Assembly (NCBI GenBank): GCA_944474755.1
Contig: OX104114.1
Span: 25,071,220-25,135,219 of the forward strand
Length of the DNA stretch: 64,000 bases
Origin: Limnoperna fortunei
Taxonomy: Eukaryota > Mollusca > Bivalvia > Mytilida > Modiolidae
Direction of reading: 5' to 3'
Shown: piece by piece, positions 48,966 through 61,050 of the stretch
How the letters are laid out: each line of letters starts with the position of its first letter
Position numbering within the stretch: position 1 is the first letter of the stretch
The notes under the pieces: model-generated
What the model was told of the DNA's origin: nothing
Databases searched by the model: none
The model's input: only the letters and a program-made list of their open reading frames with translations
Program-made: the position numbers and the translations under genes

Positions 48966-50645
48966 TCCTTTTTAGAGAAGCTTCAAAATTTTAAAACATT
49001 TGTTAGACTTATTTTAATGGAAATAGAGGCCCCTGTATGTTTGTTTGCAGCTGTATTATATTAGGTGCCCAGTTTTTTTAGGGTGGAACCTAGAGCACCC
49101 ATAAAAGTCTTGGAGTATCTGCCACAGACAGACGACAACTCATTATTTTAATCTATCAATCTACCATTTAAAGGTATAACAGTAGTAAATGTGTACCAGT
49201 AACAGGTTACCAGATTGTGTACACCACATTAAGTACTGAATGCTAGGTTGTGTTCTGATTTGGTCAATAGTTGTTACATATGTGCACAATTTTTTTGCCT
49301 GTAAGCTCCTGCATAAATTAATTTTTAAAAAGACTGGTAATATTTTTATCAGATCTTGCAAGATAAAATTTTGGTATGTTTTTTAAACAATTTAGTATTT
49401 TACATTTTTACATTCACTGCATTGGAAGTTGCATGTAAAAGTGGAAGCATCTCAAAATGAAAAATAGAAAATGAAACAAATGAAAAAAGGAATTGGTCAC
49501 AGTTTTATATGACATATATTTTTTTATGTTGAATGAAAGTTTATAAATTTCCTACCCCATGTAAATGCTGAGGAACATTAGAAAGGTACATGTATGCAAA
49601 TCACAGAAATGTTAGTGTTTTCGACTTGAGCCAAAACATTTACTACTGTGCTACCTATATGTCAGATGATGTTTTGTGGATTTTTATTTCTGAGAGTACA
49701 TCAAGGTTATTTTTCATAGATTGTGGTATCTAGCTGTTATTTAAACCAACTGAAGGTGTTACTCAAAAATAAAGTATCGTCTAATGCACACTAAAGAAAC
49801 TGTTTTGTTAGCACTTTTGCATCTTTTCTACATACACATTTAAAAAAAACACACAAAGTGTTCTTCTGTCTTTATTCCATTTTTACTTTCTTTCTGTATG
49901 GTCGTCTTTACTTTTTGATATGAATTGGGGATATTCATCAGTGCATAAAATTAAATTGTGACAAAATATTAGGTCAAAAAAAGGTAAATTTTAAACCATA
50001 CAGTTCAGTTTTAACAATTTCTCACAGAGTTTTTGCATCACAATGAAAACCTTTGGCTGAAAACTAGATTTTGTCCCCATGCATAACAGCTTAATATAGG
50101 GTCAAAATTAAGCAAATTAATAGGAAGTTCAATTTTTTAAAAATGTTAGTCAAAAATATGCAAAAATTGGCCAAAAATGTTACTGTATTGTCTATAAAAG
50201 TGATTATTGTGCACATGATTTAACATAGCCTTTTCAACAGATGGTTTGTAAAGGCATAATTAGGGTCAAAATATCAAACTTAAAAGGGAAAACCCATTTC
50301 CTCTGCTTAATTAGGATTTTTAGTGCAATCAACAGCCTTTTACAGAAATATCGGTACTTTAATTTAACACCAATTGAATATATAAAACAGTTTACATTGA
50401 GATTTGTTCATTTATTTGTACTTGTTTAATGTGTTTCTTGTCTAAAAGCACCATCTTGTTAATTAGAGGCCATTATGAAACAATTTAGGGGACAACATGA
50501 CACAGTCTAAAATAGTATAATGTAAGGCTAAGTGCCTTTAAATTGTGCAGTGAGCCAGTGACAAAAATGCAAATTTTCATTCTGAAGATGTCTTCAAACA
50601 GATCTTCATTACACATGCATTCTTTTCTAGTTGGGTTGGGCTAAA
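48966..50645. other. Intron sequence, nothing recognised
   Basis: AT-rich; only short A/T runs seen. Confidence 0.4.
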
Positions 50646-50689
50646 AACATAATGTTCATTGGATGGACCTTTACAAAGTTTGTCTGTTT

Positions 50690-53605
50690 TTAGCTATTGC
50701 CATCACTTGGCGTCCGTTGTCGTCGTCGTCCGTTGTCGTCGTCGTCCGTCGTCGTCGTTAACTTTTTAGCTCACCTGACCCAAAGGGTCATGTGAGCTAT
50801 TGTTATCACTTTGCGTCGTCTGCGTCGTCATCGGCGGCGGCGGCGTCTGTAAACTTTTTACATTTTAATCTTCTTCTCTGAAACCACTTGGCCAATTGAA
50901 ACCAAACTTGGCCATAATGTTCATTGGATGGACCTTTACAAAGTTTGTGTTTTTTATTTTGATTGGTAAACCAATATGGCCACCACCTCAAGACTTAGTT
51001 TAACATAGGACCCTATGGGAAAAAAGTTAAAAAGGGCTTCTTCTCTGAAACCCTTTAACCAATAAAAACAAAACTTACTAGCAATATTGTTTGGATGGTC
51101 CTCTATAAAGTTTGTGTTTTTGATGGGAATTGGAAATTCAAAATGGCCGCCACCACAGGACTTAGTTTAACATAGAACCCTATGGGAAAAAGTTTTAAAA
51201 GGCTTCTTCTCTGAAACCAGTTAATCAATGGAAACAAAAACTTACTCGCAATATTGTTTGGATGGTCCTCTATAAAGTTTGTGTTTTTTATGGCAATTGG
51301 AAATTCAAAATGGCTGCCACCGCAGGACTTAATTTAACATAGGTCCCTATGGGAAAATGTTTGAAAGGCTTCTTTTCTGAAACCGGTCATCTAATGGAAA
51401 CAAAACTTACTAGCAATATTGTTTGGATGGTCCTCTATAAAGTTAATGTTTTTTATCCCAATCGGAAATTCAAAATGGCCGCCACCGCAGGACTTGGTTT
51501 AACATTCAACCCTATGAGAAAAAAGTTTAAAAGGGCTTCTTCTCTGAAACCGTTTAACCAATCAAAACAAAACTTACTAGCAATATTGTTTGGATGGTCC
51601 TCTATAAAGTTTATGTTTTTTATGGCAATTGGAAATTCAAAATGGCTGCTACCGCAGGACTTAGTTTAACATAGGACCCTATGGGAACAAGTTTTTAAAG
51701 GCTTCTTCTCTGAAACCGGTTAATCAATGGAAACAAAAACTTACTAGCTATATTGTTTGGATGGTCCTCTATAAAGTTTATTTTTTTTATGGCAATTGGA
51801 AATTCAAAATGGCCGCTACCGCAGGACTTAGTTTAACATAGGACCCTATGGGAAAAAGTTTTAAAGGCTTCTTCTCTAAAACCGGTTAATCAATGGAAAC
51901 AAAAACTTACTAGCAATATTGTTTGGATGGTCCTTTATAAAGTTTGTTTTTTATGGCAATTGAAAATTCAAAATGGCCGCCACCGCCACAGGACTTAGTT
52001 TAACATAGGACCCTATGGGCAAATAAAAAAAATCTTCTCTATACAACTGGTTAACCAATTAAACAAAGCTTTCTAGTAATATTGTTTGGATGGTCCTATT
52101 TAAAGTTTATTGAAAATTACAGGACTTACTTTAACATCAGGGAAATGCCATCATCATTGCCTATAAAATCAGGTGAGCGATACAGGCTCTTAAGAGCTCT
52201 GGTCTTTAAAAATCTTCTCCTCCAAAACCACTAAAGGGATTGCTTTGAAACTTTGCACACATCATCAGTAAAATGTCCTCTGCCAAGTTTGCACAAATCA
52301 TGCCTCAGACCAACCAACATGGCCGCCATGGCTAAAAATAGAACAACGGGGTCAAAATACAATTTTTGGCGTATATATAGTTCCAAAAGTATAACAGATA
52401 CAGGAAAACCGAAGAGACTTGCCTTCTTCAGCATTAAAAACGCTACAAAACACTCCATTGGGTCAAAGTTGTATGACGACTCCTTGTAGGAGTATTGCCC
52501 TTTTAATTGTCGAAATTGATGATTTTTGCCATTTTTGCCTCAAAATCTTGAAAATTATTAGAACTAGATAAAAAGTAAGCATTGCCTAATTTTTCTGCTC
52601 TATGAGGGCTACAAAATTGGCTTTAGAGTCAAGATTGTCTGATTAACCGTTTAAGAGTTATTCCCCTAGAACTGTTTTTTTTTTTAATCGGTTTTAATTG
52701 ATTTTTTAAAAATCTTCTCCTCTGAAACCACTGAAAGTACTGCTTTGAAACTTTGTACACATCATCCGTCAAATGTCCTCAACCAAGTTTGCACCAACCA
52801 TGGCTGCAGATTAACCAACATGGCCACCATGGCTAAAAATAGAATGGAAAGGGGGGGGGTAAAATACAGTTTTGGGCTTATATTTAAAAAAATTTAACTG
52901 ATACAGGAAAACCGAAGAGACATGCCTTCTTCTGCATCAAAAGCTCTACGAAACACTCTATTGGGTTGAAGTTGTATGAGGACTCCTTATCTGAGTTATT
53001 GCCCTTTAATTGTCAAAATTGATTATTTTTGACATTTTTGCCTCAAAATCTTGAAAATTATTAAAACTAGAGAAAAAGTTAGCATTGCTTAATTGTTCTG
53101 CTCTATGAGGGCTACAAAAATGACTTAGGGTCAAGATTGTCTGATGAACCGTTTAGGAATTATTCTCCTTGAACATTTTTTAAATTAATTTTACTTGATT
53201 TTAAAAAATCTTCTCCTCTTTAACCCATTAAAGGACTGCTTTGAAACATTACACACATCATCTTTAGGACATCCTCTACCAAAATTGTGCAAATCATGAC
53301 ACCTGACTACCTACATAGCTACGTTGACTTAAAATAGAAAATGGGGGGCGGGTAGGGGGGAGTCAAGAGAGTTTTCGACTGATAGTTAAAAAAGTATAAC
53401 AGGTACAGCAAATTTGAAGTGAACCTCCCTTTTCCATCTAAGCATCAAAAGCTCCTCCTTATAGGAATTATTTCCCTTAAAAGGTCAAACTTAATGACTT
53501 TTGCAGAAGTGTTGGGCAATTCCTTATAGCAAAGAAAAGCTGGATAAAAAAGGGTTGTTTGGTTTCAGGTTCAGGTGAGCGATACATGCTCCTGGGAGCC
53601 TCTAG
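50690..53605 (+). mobile_element. Family A' element, copy 3, carrying a nested A
   Basis: Begins TTAGCTATTGCCATCACTTG (head hairpin lost) with long GTCGTCGTC tracts, is interrupted at 50766-52202, resumes TCTTTAAAAATCTTCTCC and runs three 0.5-kb units to GCTCCTGGGAGCCTCTAG. Confidence 0.75.
50766..52202 (+). mobile_element. Family A element nested in an A' element
   Basis: Nearly the same as the copy at 39100: TTAGCTCACCTGACCC head, GTC/GGC tract, 166-bp units, GGCTCTTAAGAG...CTCTGG end. Removing it restores AACTTT|TCTTTAAAAATC, matching the intact A' at 62067. Confidence 0.8.
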
Positions 53606-54559
53606 TTTTTGATTGGAAAACTAATATGGCCGCTAAGGACTTAGTTTACCCTATTGAAAAAAAGTTTAAAAAAGGCTCCTTCTCTGAAACTGGTTAACCA
53701 ATAAAAACAAAACTTATTAGCAATTTTGTTTGGATGGTCCTCTATAAAGTTTATGTTTTCTATGACAATCCGAAGTTCAAAATGGCCACAGTCGCAGGAC
53801 TTAGTTTAACATAGGACCCTATAGGAAAAAGTTTTAAAAGGCTTCTTCTCAGAAACTGGTTAACCTATGGAAACAAAACTTACTAGCAATATTGTTTGGA
53901 TGATCTTCTTCAAAATTTATGTTTTTTATGCCAATTCGAAAATCAAAATGGCCACCACTTCAGGACTTAGTTTAACATAGGACCCTATGGAAAAAAGTTT
54001 AAAAGGCTTTTTTTCTGAAACTGGTTAACCTATGAAACAAAACTTACTACCAATATTGTTTGGATGATCCTCTATAAAGTATAAAGTATAATGTTTTTTA
54101 TGCCAAGTGGAAATTTAAAATGGTCGTCATTGCAGGACTTAGTGTTACATTGGACCTTATTGGGAAAAGTTAAAAAAAGGCTTCTTTTCTAAAACCGGTT
54201 AACCAATCGAAACAAAAGTTACTTCCAATGATGCTTAGATGGTCCTCTGTAATGTTTATTGTTTTTATACCATTGGAAAATCAAAATGGCCACAACTGCA
54301 TGACTTGGTTTAACATAGGACCCTAGGGCCCTTAGGGGTAAAGGTTTTAAATTGCTTCTTCTCGGAAACTACCGTAGTTAACTAATGGAAACAAAAACTT
54401 ACTAGCAATGTGTTCCTTTATAAAGTTTATGTTATTTTATGCCAATTGGAAATTCAAAATGGCTGCCACCGCATGTCTTAGTTTAACATTGGATCCTATG
54501 GGAAAAAGTTTTATAAGTTTTCCCTGGGATAGGATGATAGCTAAAATAAAACTTTGAGC

Positions 54560-54950
54560 ATTTAATAAGCCTTCGATTCCCAGGTTTAAAAACACCCCAA
54601 ATATCAATCTGATCAAAATGTTATATATCAGGTGCACTGTGACAAAAATCTGTTATAGTTTTATCAAATTCTGTTCAGTGATGTAGGTAGAGTTGCACAT
54701 AAGAGATGGGTATTAACTTATGCCAATGACATAGTCCATGTTGAGCTATGGGAAACTCCAAATATCATTTCGATCAAAATTTTATATAAATGTCAGGTCA
54801 CAATGGCACTATGTGACAAAGATTCTTTGAAAATTTTATCAAATTCCATTCAGTGGTGTAGGTGGAGTTTGGGATAAGAGAAAGTGTGGTGGACAGACAG
54901 ACAGATGGATGGATTATTTTGCTTTAAAATCCATTTCATACAGGTATAAT
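54560..54950 (-). mobile_element. Family B fragment, minus strand
   Basis: About two units read in reverse: CAAATATCATTTCGATCAAAA, TCAAATTCCATTCAGTGG, GTTGCACATAAGAG and a terminal GGACAGACAGACAG tract equivalent to TCCG/CTGTC. The head is barely kept and the tail is missing. Confidence 0.6.
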
Positions 54951-54989
54951 TGTTCTCATTTGTTTTGTATAATGAACCCTGTTATTTAA

Positions 54990-55561
54990 ATGTTATTAAA
55001 GCAAAACTGGCATGTCGATAGATCATTTGAAGCAATTTGTTGGGTACCATTATTAGTTAACTTGGACCTCAAAGTTCATGTCTGGGCTTTTACCTTTTTC
55101 TAAGTGGCAGAGTGGTTAAGGTTGTCTCATTGATCTCATGTCTGCTAACACTGAGCATGAGGGTTTGAGCGTAACAATGAGCAGGGTACACTTGACTCCA
55201 ATCTTAATTGAAAAGGATTGCCAGTTTTCGTACAATAGGTTTCGAGTTTTTACTCATGGACTCAGGCTCTTTCAATAAAAAATTGTTGTAATTGGGGTTA
55301 AACATCATTCAAACAAACTGTTTTCCCTTTTGAGGTAGGTTTTTCATATTTGGTATGTTGGTAGATCATTTGAAGTAACGTGTCATGTACCATGGTTGGG
55401 GCCCTTTGACCTTGAGTTTTGGCCTCAAGGTGAGTTTATTGCCTTACTTTTTCTCTTTTGAGGTAGACTTTTGATATTTGGCATGTGTTATTAATCTTTT
55501 CTAACCACAGCCTATTTACAGCATGACCCACCGAGATGGATTCCATACTCACTGATAACTA
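54990..55561 (+). mobile_element. Family I fragment interrupted by a SINE
   Basis: I units (GATATTTGGCATG, GGCCCTTTGACCTTGAG) lie on both sides of a SINE. The tail CTCACTGATAACTAG with flanking TT closes it. The head is missing. Confidence 0.55.
55098..55318 (+). repeat. SINE, nearly full length
   Basis: Head AGTGGCAGAGTGGTTAAGG (A-box-like), CACTTGACTCCAATCTTAAT, GGATTGCCAGTTTTC and tail TTAAACATCATTCAAACAAA. Inserted inside family I sequence. Confidence 0.65.
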
Positions 55562-55594
55562 GTTATCTCCCTTTGACCAGAATTTTTGTTCCTT

Positions 55595-55830
55595 ACCAAG
55601 TGGTCCATATGGAGCCATTTACTTCTAATCACCAACATGTTAAATAACGGGTTTTGAGTTCAGGCAAGGTGTGCTAGACTCAAACTTTAATTGACAATAA
55701 TTTTCATATGTTAAGTTTTCCTGCTTATGGTTAGTGGTTCAGGCTTCCTCTCCCATGGAAACATGTTGACATGATATTACTGAAAAATTGTTATATGTGA
55801 TTTAAAGCCCCATTCAAACATTCTTCATGT
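55595..55830 (+). repeat. SINE, decayed, downstream of the second TRIM-like gene
   Basis: GGAGCCATTTACTTCTAATC, CTAGACTCAAACTTTAATTG and CATTCAAACATTC keep the SINE order. The head is like that at 31010. Confidence 0.5.
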
Positions 55831-56065
55831 CCAATACTTGGGTAATGATTTAGAAATCCATGTTGTGGACCATGGAAGTGCATTGCTGGTTCAAGTCCCA
55901 TTTTGTAGATTTGAAAAAAAGAGTAGAAGCATTGTAGCCCCAAACACAAGGTCAACACAACACAGAATTGTTCTCTACCTAACTTTCTTCACATATTATC
56001 ATTTATTATGCTAGAAAGGAATCAAATTCCATGCACCTTGCTGAAAATATTTGTGCATATTTATT

Positions 56066-56071
56066 TTTATT
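56066..56071 (-). promoter_or_regulatory. Possible AATAAA polyadenylation signal
   Basis: Two overlapping-region AATAAA hexamers on the minus strand (56060-56065 and 56066-56071) lie about 145-155 bases beyond the stop of the second TRIM-like gene. Confidence 0.4.
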
Positions 56072-56216
56072 AAAATATCATTATTGTAGTTATAATTAAT
56101 ATCACTATAGGATGTGTAGGCATCACTCAACATTTGCAGTTAATATATGTACTTCCGCTAATTATTCGTATTCAATTTACAAAAGACATGTTATGAAAAT
56201 TTTCTTTAGTTCGATT

Positions 56217-58142
56217 TCATAATTGTTCATTTGTTTCTTTCTTCAATTCAGGACAACCAGAAATGTCTAGCTGATACAATTTCGCATGTTCAGAACTATT
56301 TGAAAATCCAATGTACCAATAATCACTTGAAAAGCACATTGAATCTAGACCTAGTGATTTGTTTACTAATATTATTTCACCACAGTTTAAATGTTTAAGT
56401 AGCTGTGCAGCATCATTTATGATATGGAATGCATCAGTGGATGTATCATTAACCACAACGTTTCCAGATGGTGCAGTGACAATATCAACTGGTGCGAACG
56501 GTGAACTCTCAGTGTTTATATCTGGATGTCCCTCATAAGTGGTTGTGTGTCCTCCTTTTCTTAACACTACCACTCTATATCCAAAATTCATTCCTATTAG
56601 TCCATCTACAACGAAAAAATTGTATGGAGTTGAAGTTAGATCTATAATATTGCTAAGTATTGGTTTGTTCTGAACATTTCTTTCATATCTTTCTAGTTGA
56701 TCTCCATCTTTATCCAAAAGAAAAACTGCTCGTCTACCACGTTTCATTTGGTCAGTGTTGTGTGCTCCAACAATGATGTAGTAATTGTAAGGATCTTTTG
56801 AAGCATCTAGAAGTCCAGCCTTAAATGGTGCTACATTGTATTTTGACTTTCGCAGTTTTCCAGTGTCATTGTAGATAATGCTTAATCTAGATTCATTTGT
56901 AGAGAAAAGTAAATCATTAGCAGGGGTTAATACCATGCTGTATACATAAACCTTGTAACTGGACAAAACTTGAAGAATTTTGTCACAGGGTTTTAACTTT
57001 AGTAACACTTCTTCTGAACAGGAATTTATCCATAATGAACCATCAACACATGCAACTATTTTACTTATGTTTGGAATTCCTGTGTCATATTCATTGACAA
57101 CTTTGAAGATTGAATTTACTGGCATTGTCTCTTTGGTTTTCATCTCCATCTGCTCTACAACAGTTGTGCTGGAATTAACTGGCATTGTCTCTTTGGTTTT
57201 CATCTCCATCTGCTTTACAACAGTTGTGCTGGAATTTGTTGATCCTGGCTCTCCTGAATTTGCCTCCATAATTGTTATTTTCTCAAATTCTAAAATGCCT
57301 ATGTCAGGTGAATTTATCATTTTTGGAACAAACTGTGGCAGTGTCATATTAGTCCTATTTATGGATGGTTTCATGACCATACATGTATCATTTTCGGTTG
57401 GTAAGTTTTTGAAGAAGTCTGCTGCATCTTTTGTGTCCATGTGCAACTCCAGCTTCACAACTTTATTGTCAGCATCTTTTTTCATTTGATGAATATGGTC
57501 AATTTCTAGGTCTATGGACGTTTGAATTGACTGATATATTTCTTTAAGGTCACTTCTAAGGATTTGTCCATATTCTTTGACTGCTGTTATCAATACAGCT
57601 TCGTGAAACAAGATGTTTTGGTTCACTTGATTGTACTCTGATTCTTTGGTTGTTTTTATATCTACTAATTTTCTTATTTCTGTGCTTAATTTCTCATTTT
57701 CTTCTTCTATTTTAACTTTTGCTTCTCTTAGTTTTTCCATTTTTATTTTATACCCATCACATATTTCCATTAAATCATGTTTTTTGTGCATCTGTATCAT
57801 ACAGCTTGTACAGGCAAGTTGATCACATGACTCACAATACAAAGTCATAACTTGTCCCTGGTGTTGATTGCATTTAATTTTGCTAAAATCCATAGCTTTT
57901 TCATTTTTTTGATTTTCCACTACAACTTCCTTGATATTAATAATTCTGTGATTTTCAGCAAATTTAAACTTTGGATGAATTTTTTCTTTGCATTTATTGC
58001 ACATCAGCATCTCGCAATCTATACACTTCCAGTTTAGTTTTGTTTCTCCCTCACAAATTTGACAAACCACTGGAAATTGTCCTTCATTTTCACTTTTGAA
58101 ACACGCCATGACAATCAGATATGGCAGTATACTACAGCTCAA
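56217..58142 (-). CDS. RING-less TRIM-like protein, paralog of the 32-kb gene
   Basis: A 641-codon uninterrupted ORF. The conserved start is MACFKS at 58109 (630 aa); 58142 is the longest option. The same eight ligands of finger 1 (C16 to H54) and finger 2 (C80 to H111) occur at identical positions to the paralog, followed by a coiled coil at about 115-235 and a propeller-like C-terminus ending GCPELKKETNEQL. By eye roughly two thirds of residues match the paralog. The linker contains a tandem 20-residue duplication at about 290-330 that the paralog carries once. There is no RING domain and no intron within the coding region. It lies antisense in the same PHYHD1 intron. The open frame after clear divergence from the paralog suggests both copies are maintained. 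Confidence 0.88.
   Translation of the reverse strand: MSCSILPYLIVMACFKSENEGQFPVVCQICEGETKLNWKCIDCEMLMCNKCKEKIHPKFKFAENHRIINIKEVVVENQKNEKAMDFSKIKCNQHQGQVMTLYCESCDQLACTSCMIQMHKKHDLMEICDGYKIKMEKLREAKVKIEEENEKLSTEIRKLVDIKTTKESEYNQVNQNILFHEAVLITAVKEYGQILRSDLKEIYQSIQTSIDLEIDHIHQMKKDADNKVVKLELHMDTKDAADFFKNLPTENDTCMVMKPSINRTNMTLPQFVPKMINSPDIGILEFEKITIMEANSGEPGSTNSSTTVVKQMEMKTKETMPVNSSTTVVEQMEMKTKETMPVNSIFKVVNEYDTGIPNISKIVACVDGSLWINSCSEEVLLKLKPCDKILQVLSSYKVYVYSMVLTPANDLLFSTNESRLSIIYNDTGKLRKSKYNVAPFKAGLLDASKDPYNYYIIVGAHNTDQMKRGRRAVFLLDKDGDQLERYERNVQNKPILSNIIDLTSTPYNFFVVDGLIGMNFGYRVVVLRKGGHTTTYEGHPDINTESSPFAPVDIVTAPSGNVVVNDTSTDAFHIINDAAQLLKHLNCGEIILVNKSLGLDSMCFSSDYWYIGFSNSSEHAKLYQLDISGCPELKKETNEQL
57121..57240 (-). 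repeat. In-frame 60-bp tandem duplication in the TRIM-like linker
   Basis: Two adjacent 60-base units differ at about four positions, giving twice the peptide core MEMKTKETMPVNS. The other paralog has one related unit. Confidence 0.9.
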
Positions 58143-60470
58143 TAATTGTCATTGATAATAACCTGCACAATTGTGAGTAACTCAGGGATTTAAACTTGTG
58201 TTCAGGTTGTAAGGTATTTAAATTAGATAAAGACTTGAATACAATAGGTAAATTTAGAATAACAACAGGAACTTGTACACAGAAGTTATTTATATTAGTA
58301 ACAGGATTATTCAATTTCATTGAATTTTTTCCGACAGTGTTGGTATTATATTCACTTTTTACCCTTTGATCTCATGACACTTCACCTCTCAAAAATCAAG
58401 TCACCAGTTTCATGATAAAACGGGGGTTCAGAACAGGGTGGTAAATTGGACAGGGGTTTGGAACAGGTTTGTTAATTGGCAATTCACCTTTCAATTGTGT
58501 ACAATTATTAGTAGATTTTACCGTCTGTTTGTTTTTAAAATTATTTCATAGCACAATTTAAGTATTAAGAACAATAGAGATGAGCTGCAGTTTGTAAAAA
58601 AATTTATATCAAACAAATGTTAAATATTTTTCATTTGAAGTACAGTGCAAATTAAAACACATATTAACACACTGGATTTTTGCTGCCTTTTATGGAATTT
58701 TAATTAATTTCTTTAATAAATACAAATTAACAATCATTTTATATGCATATTGATATTAAACCCACGTGATTAAACCAAATGTATTATTATTGTTCTTGGG
58801 CGTCTGTCCTAGTACACACACAGATAGAGAGTTGTGGCTCTAATTGTAAAGTATACTTTGCTTATTCAGTACATTTTAAACTATAAACATTTAATTAAAA
58901 AATTTCTAATATTCAATTTGTTTACTTTATTGTATAACTGCTTTGGTGCTCACAGAAAAACTTCATTTCTATATCTTAGGCAGTAGGTTTCAATACATAA
59001 TAGCAAACAACTTTCTAGAATACATGTACATGTACAACAAAGTACATGTAGTTGTATGTAAATTATCAATTTTAAGTTAACTGTATGCTTGGTAAATCTA
59101 TTAATATAGAAAACATGTAAATAAAATAAAATGTTGAAATATAAAAACACATATTGGGGGGGGGGGGGCCACACATGTATACAATTAATAATTTCAAGGG
59201 ACTAGTGTTAATTTATAGGTTCAAGATATCTTTCATGTACATGTAGTAATAATTGTCCTTCAGTACTTCCCCAAAAAAATTTCCATCAAACCTTTGGGAA
59301 TTTGTATGACAATAATGGTGATTCATAGTTCAATGCATAACTAAATTTATATCTTTACTGCATCGGTTATCTTTTTTAAAGATAGTATTTGTTTACAATT
59401 ACAGATACATGTACAGATATTTCATCTTTGAAGCAAGAAAGATTGTCACCTTCAATTAGTATTTCCAGAATTTTATCTAGAACTTAAAAAATTGGATACT
59501 TTTATTTAGCATGAACTTTGTGGATGCTGAATACATCTCGTATACATTTTTATCGAATGTTCATGAAATTTAGTACATTCTTATATGAGGAAGTATGTCT
59601 ATGTAGAGCATCCTGGTCATTTTGAAATTTTGTAGTTATTTTTTTTGCACCGAACGTTATGGTAGATTAAAGTTTGCACTTACTGGAAAAAACACCCCCT
59701 CGTGCTAAATCAGATATTTATGAAGCTATTTACATTGCAACATTCTAATCTAAAGATGTGCATATTATTAGGCCATCCTCATTTCTTAACAAATCTCACT
59801 GAAATGTCCCTGGAAAATTATCTTCTGTTCAGCACACTGGACATTTGAATTGTTTTTGCATTGTTTTGTATTATGTTTTTGTGGGGTGGGATCTAGATGT
59901 CTGAATAGATTTTTAATTTGGTAGCTCATCTGCACCAAATTATTTTATTAGTTAAAAGTTTCTTACATCTCGTAACATAAATTTTTTTTGTATATTAAAA
60001 ACTGCCTGTGTAAACTGCACATTGTTAACAGATATCACATTTTCCATGACACTGCAGGCCTGTCTACAAGATGGCTGCCAGCAAGGATTAAAATTGGCTT
60101 TAATCAAAATATATGTGAGCAAATATTCTGTGAAACCTTTGGTCAGATTTATATATAACTCCCTGAAGATGTTCTATCAGCTAAGCCCATATCAAAATAT
60201 TTGTTTATAGCAATGCTTCGTAATTAATCCACCATCTTTAATTACAGTGAAAAGTTTTATATAGGGAACAGGAAATATGTGGACAACTTTAATTCAATTA
60301 TTCCCCCATTGCCCAATTAACCAAGTTGAGGAGAGTATCTTGTATAACTGTTGCTTTGTTGGAAAAGCAATTAATATTTTCTTTGTTCCGATATCGAACG
60401 AATAAGTTTAACTCTGTAGAGTCCCTTAATTTTTGTTTGTTTGTTTGATTAAAATGCCATCAATGATACA
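58143..60470. other. 5' flank of the second TRIM-like gene, little recognised
   Basis: AT-rich. A run of about 13 G lies at 59156-59168. No exon or element ends found. Confidence 0.35.
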
Positions 60471-60474
60471 TTTG

Positions 60475-60660
60475 TACTAAGGTTAATAGAATTTATTACG
60501 CCAGACATGTGTTTCAAGACTCATCAGTGGCGCTGAATTCCTATTAATATTTAAAATCCAAATGATTAATATGTTGTAGAACTTCCATTATCAAAACTCC
60601 AAAACGTCGCACCAAATCTAGCCAAGGCTATCTACACCTTGAAAATCTTGAAAATAGAAA
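60475..60660 (+). repeat. Dispersed repeat of a common mytilid type
   Basis: TTATTACGCCAGACATGTGT, AAGACTCATCAGTGGCGCTG and CCAAATCTAGCCAAGG resemble a repeat I associate with Mytilus genomes. From memory only. Confidence 0.45.
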
Positions 60661-60769
60661 AACTTTAGAATTGAAATAACTTTTAAAGTTTCAGAGCAGT
60701 AAATTTTAACAATGACTGCATTTCTAAAAGAATAAATGATATTCCTGTCAGCACCAAAGTGTGACTACT

Positions 60770-61050
60770 ATGTTGAATGTTGTTTAATGCCACTTTCAGC
60801 AATATTTCAGCTACATCATTGTGTCCAGTTTGTATTAGGGGAGGAATCCAGAAAAAACCCTGACCTTCGGTAGGAAAACTGGCAATCCTTTTCAATAAAG
60901 ATTGGAGTCAAGTGCACCCAGCCCATAGGAAAACTGGCAATCATTGTCATTTAAGATTGGAGTCAAGTGCACCCTGCCCACAATTAGACTGGAACCTGCA
61001 ATATCAGTGTTTACAGACTATGTGATCAATAGCTTAACAACTTGACCACT
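60770..61050 (-). repeat. SINE, minus strand, with internal 55-bp duplication
   Basis: Reverse complement gives a worn head, then CACTTGACTCCAATCTTAA twice, then the tail GAAATATTGCTGAAAGTGGC. The repeated unit lies at 60872-60981 with a 55-base period. Confidence 0.65.

Larger units (their letters stand above)
50646..54530 (+). mobile_element. Family A array split by a nested A' element
   Basis: A unit fragment, AATGTTCATTGGATGGACC to GTCTGTTT (50650-50689), continues after 53605 as TTTTTGATTGGAAAACTAAT and several 166-bp units to about 54530. Neither A head nor A tail is present, so it is a remnant. Confidence 0.6.
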
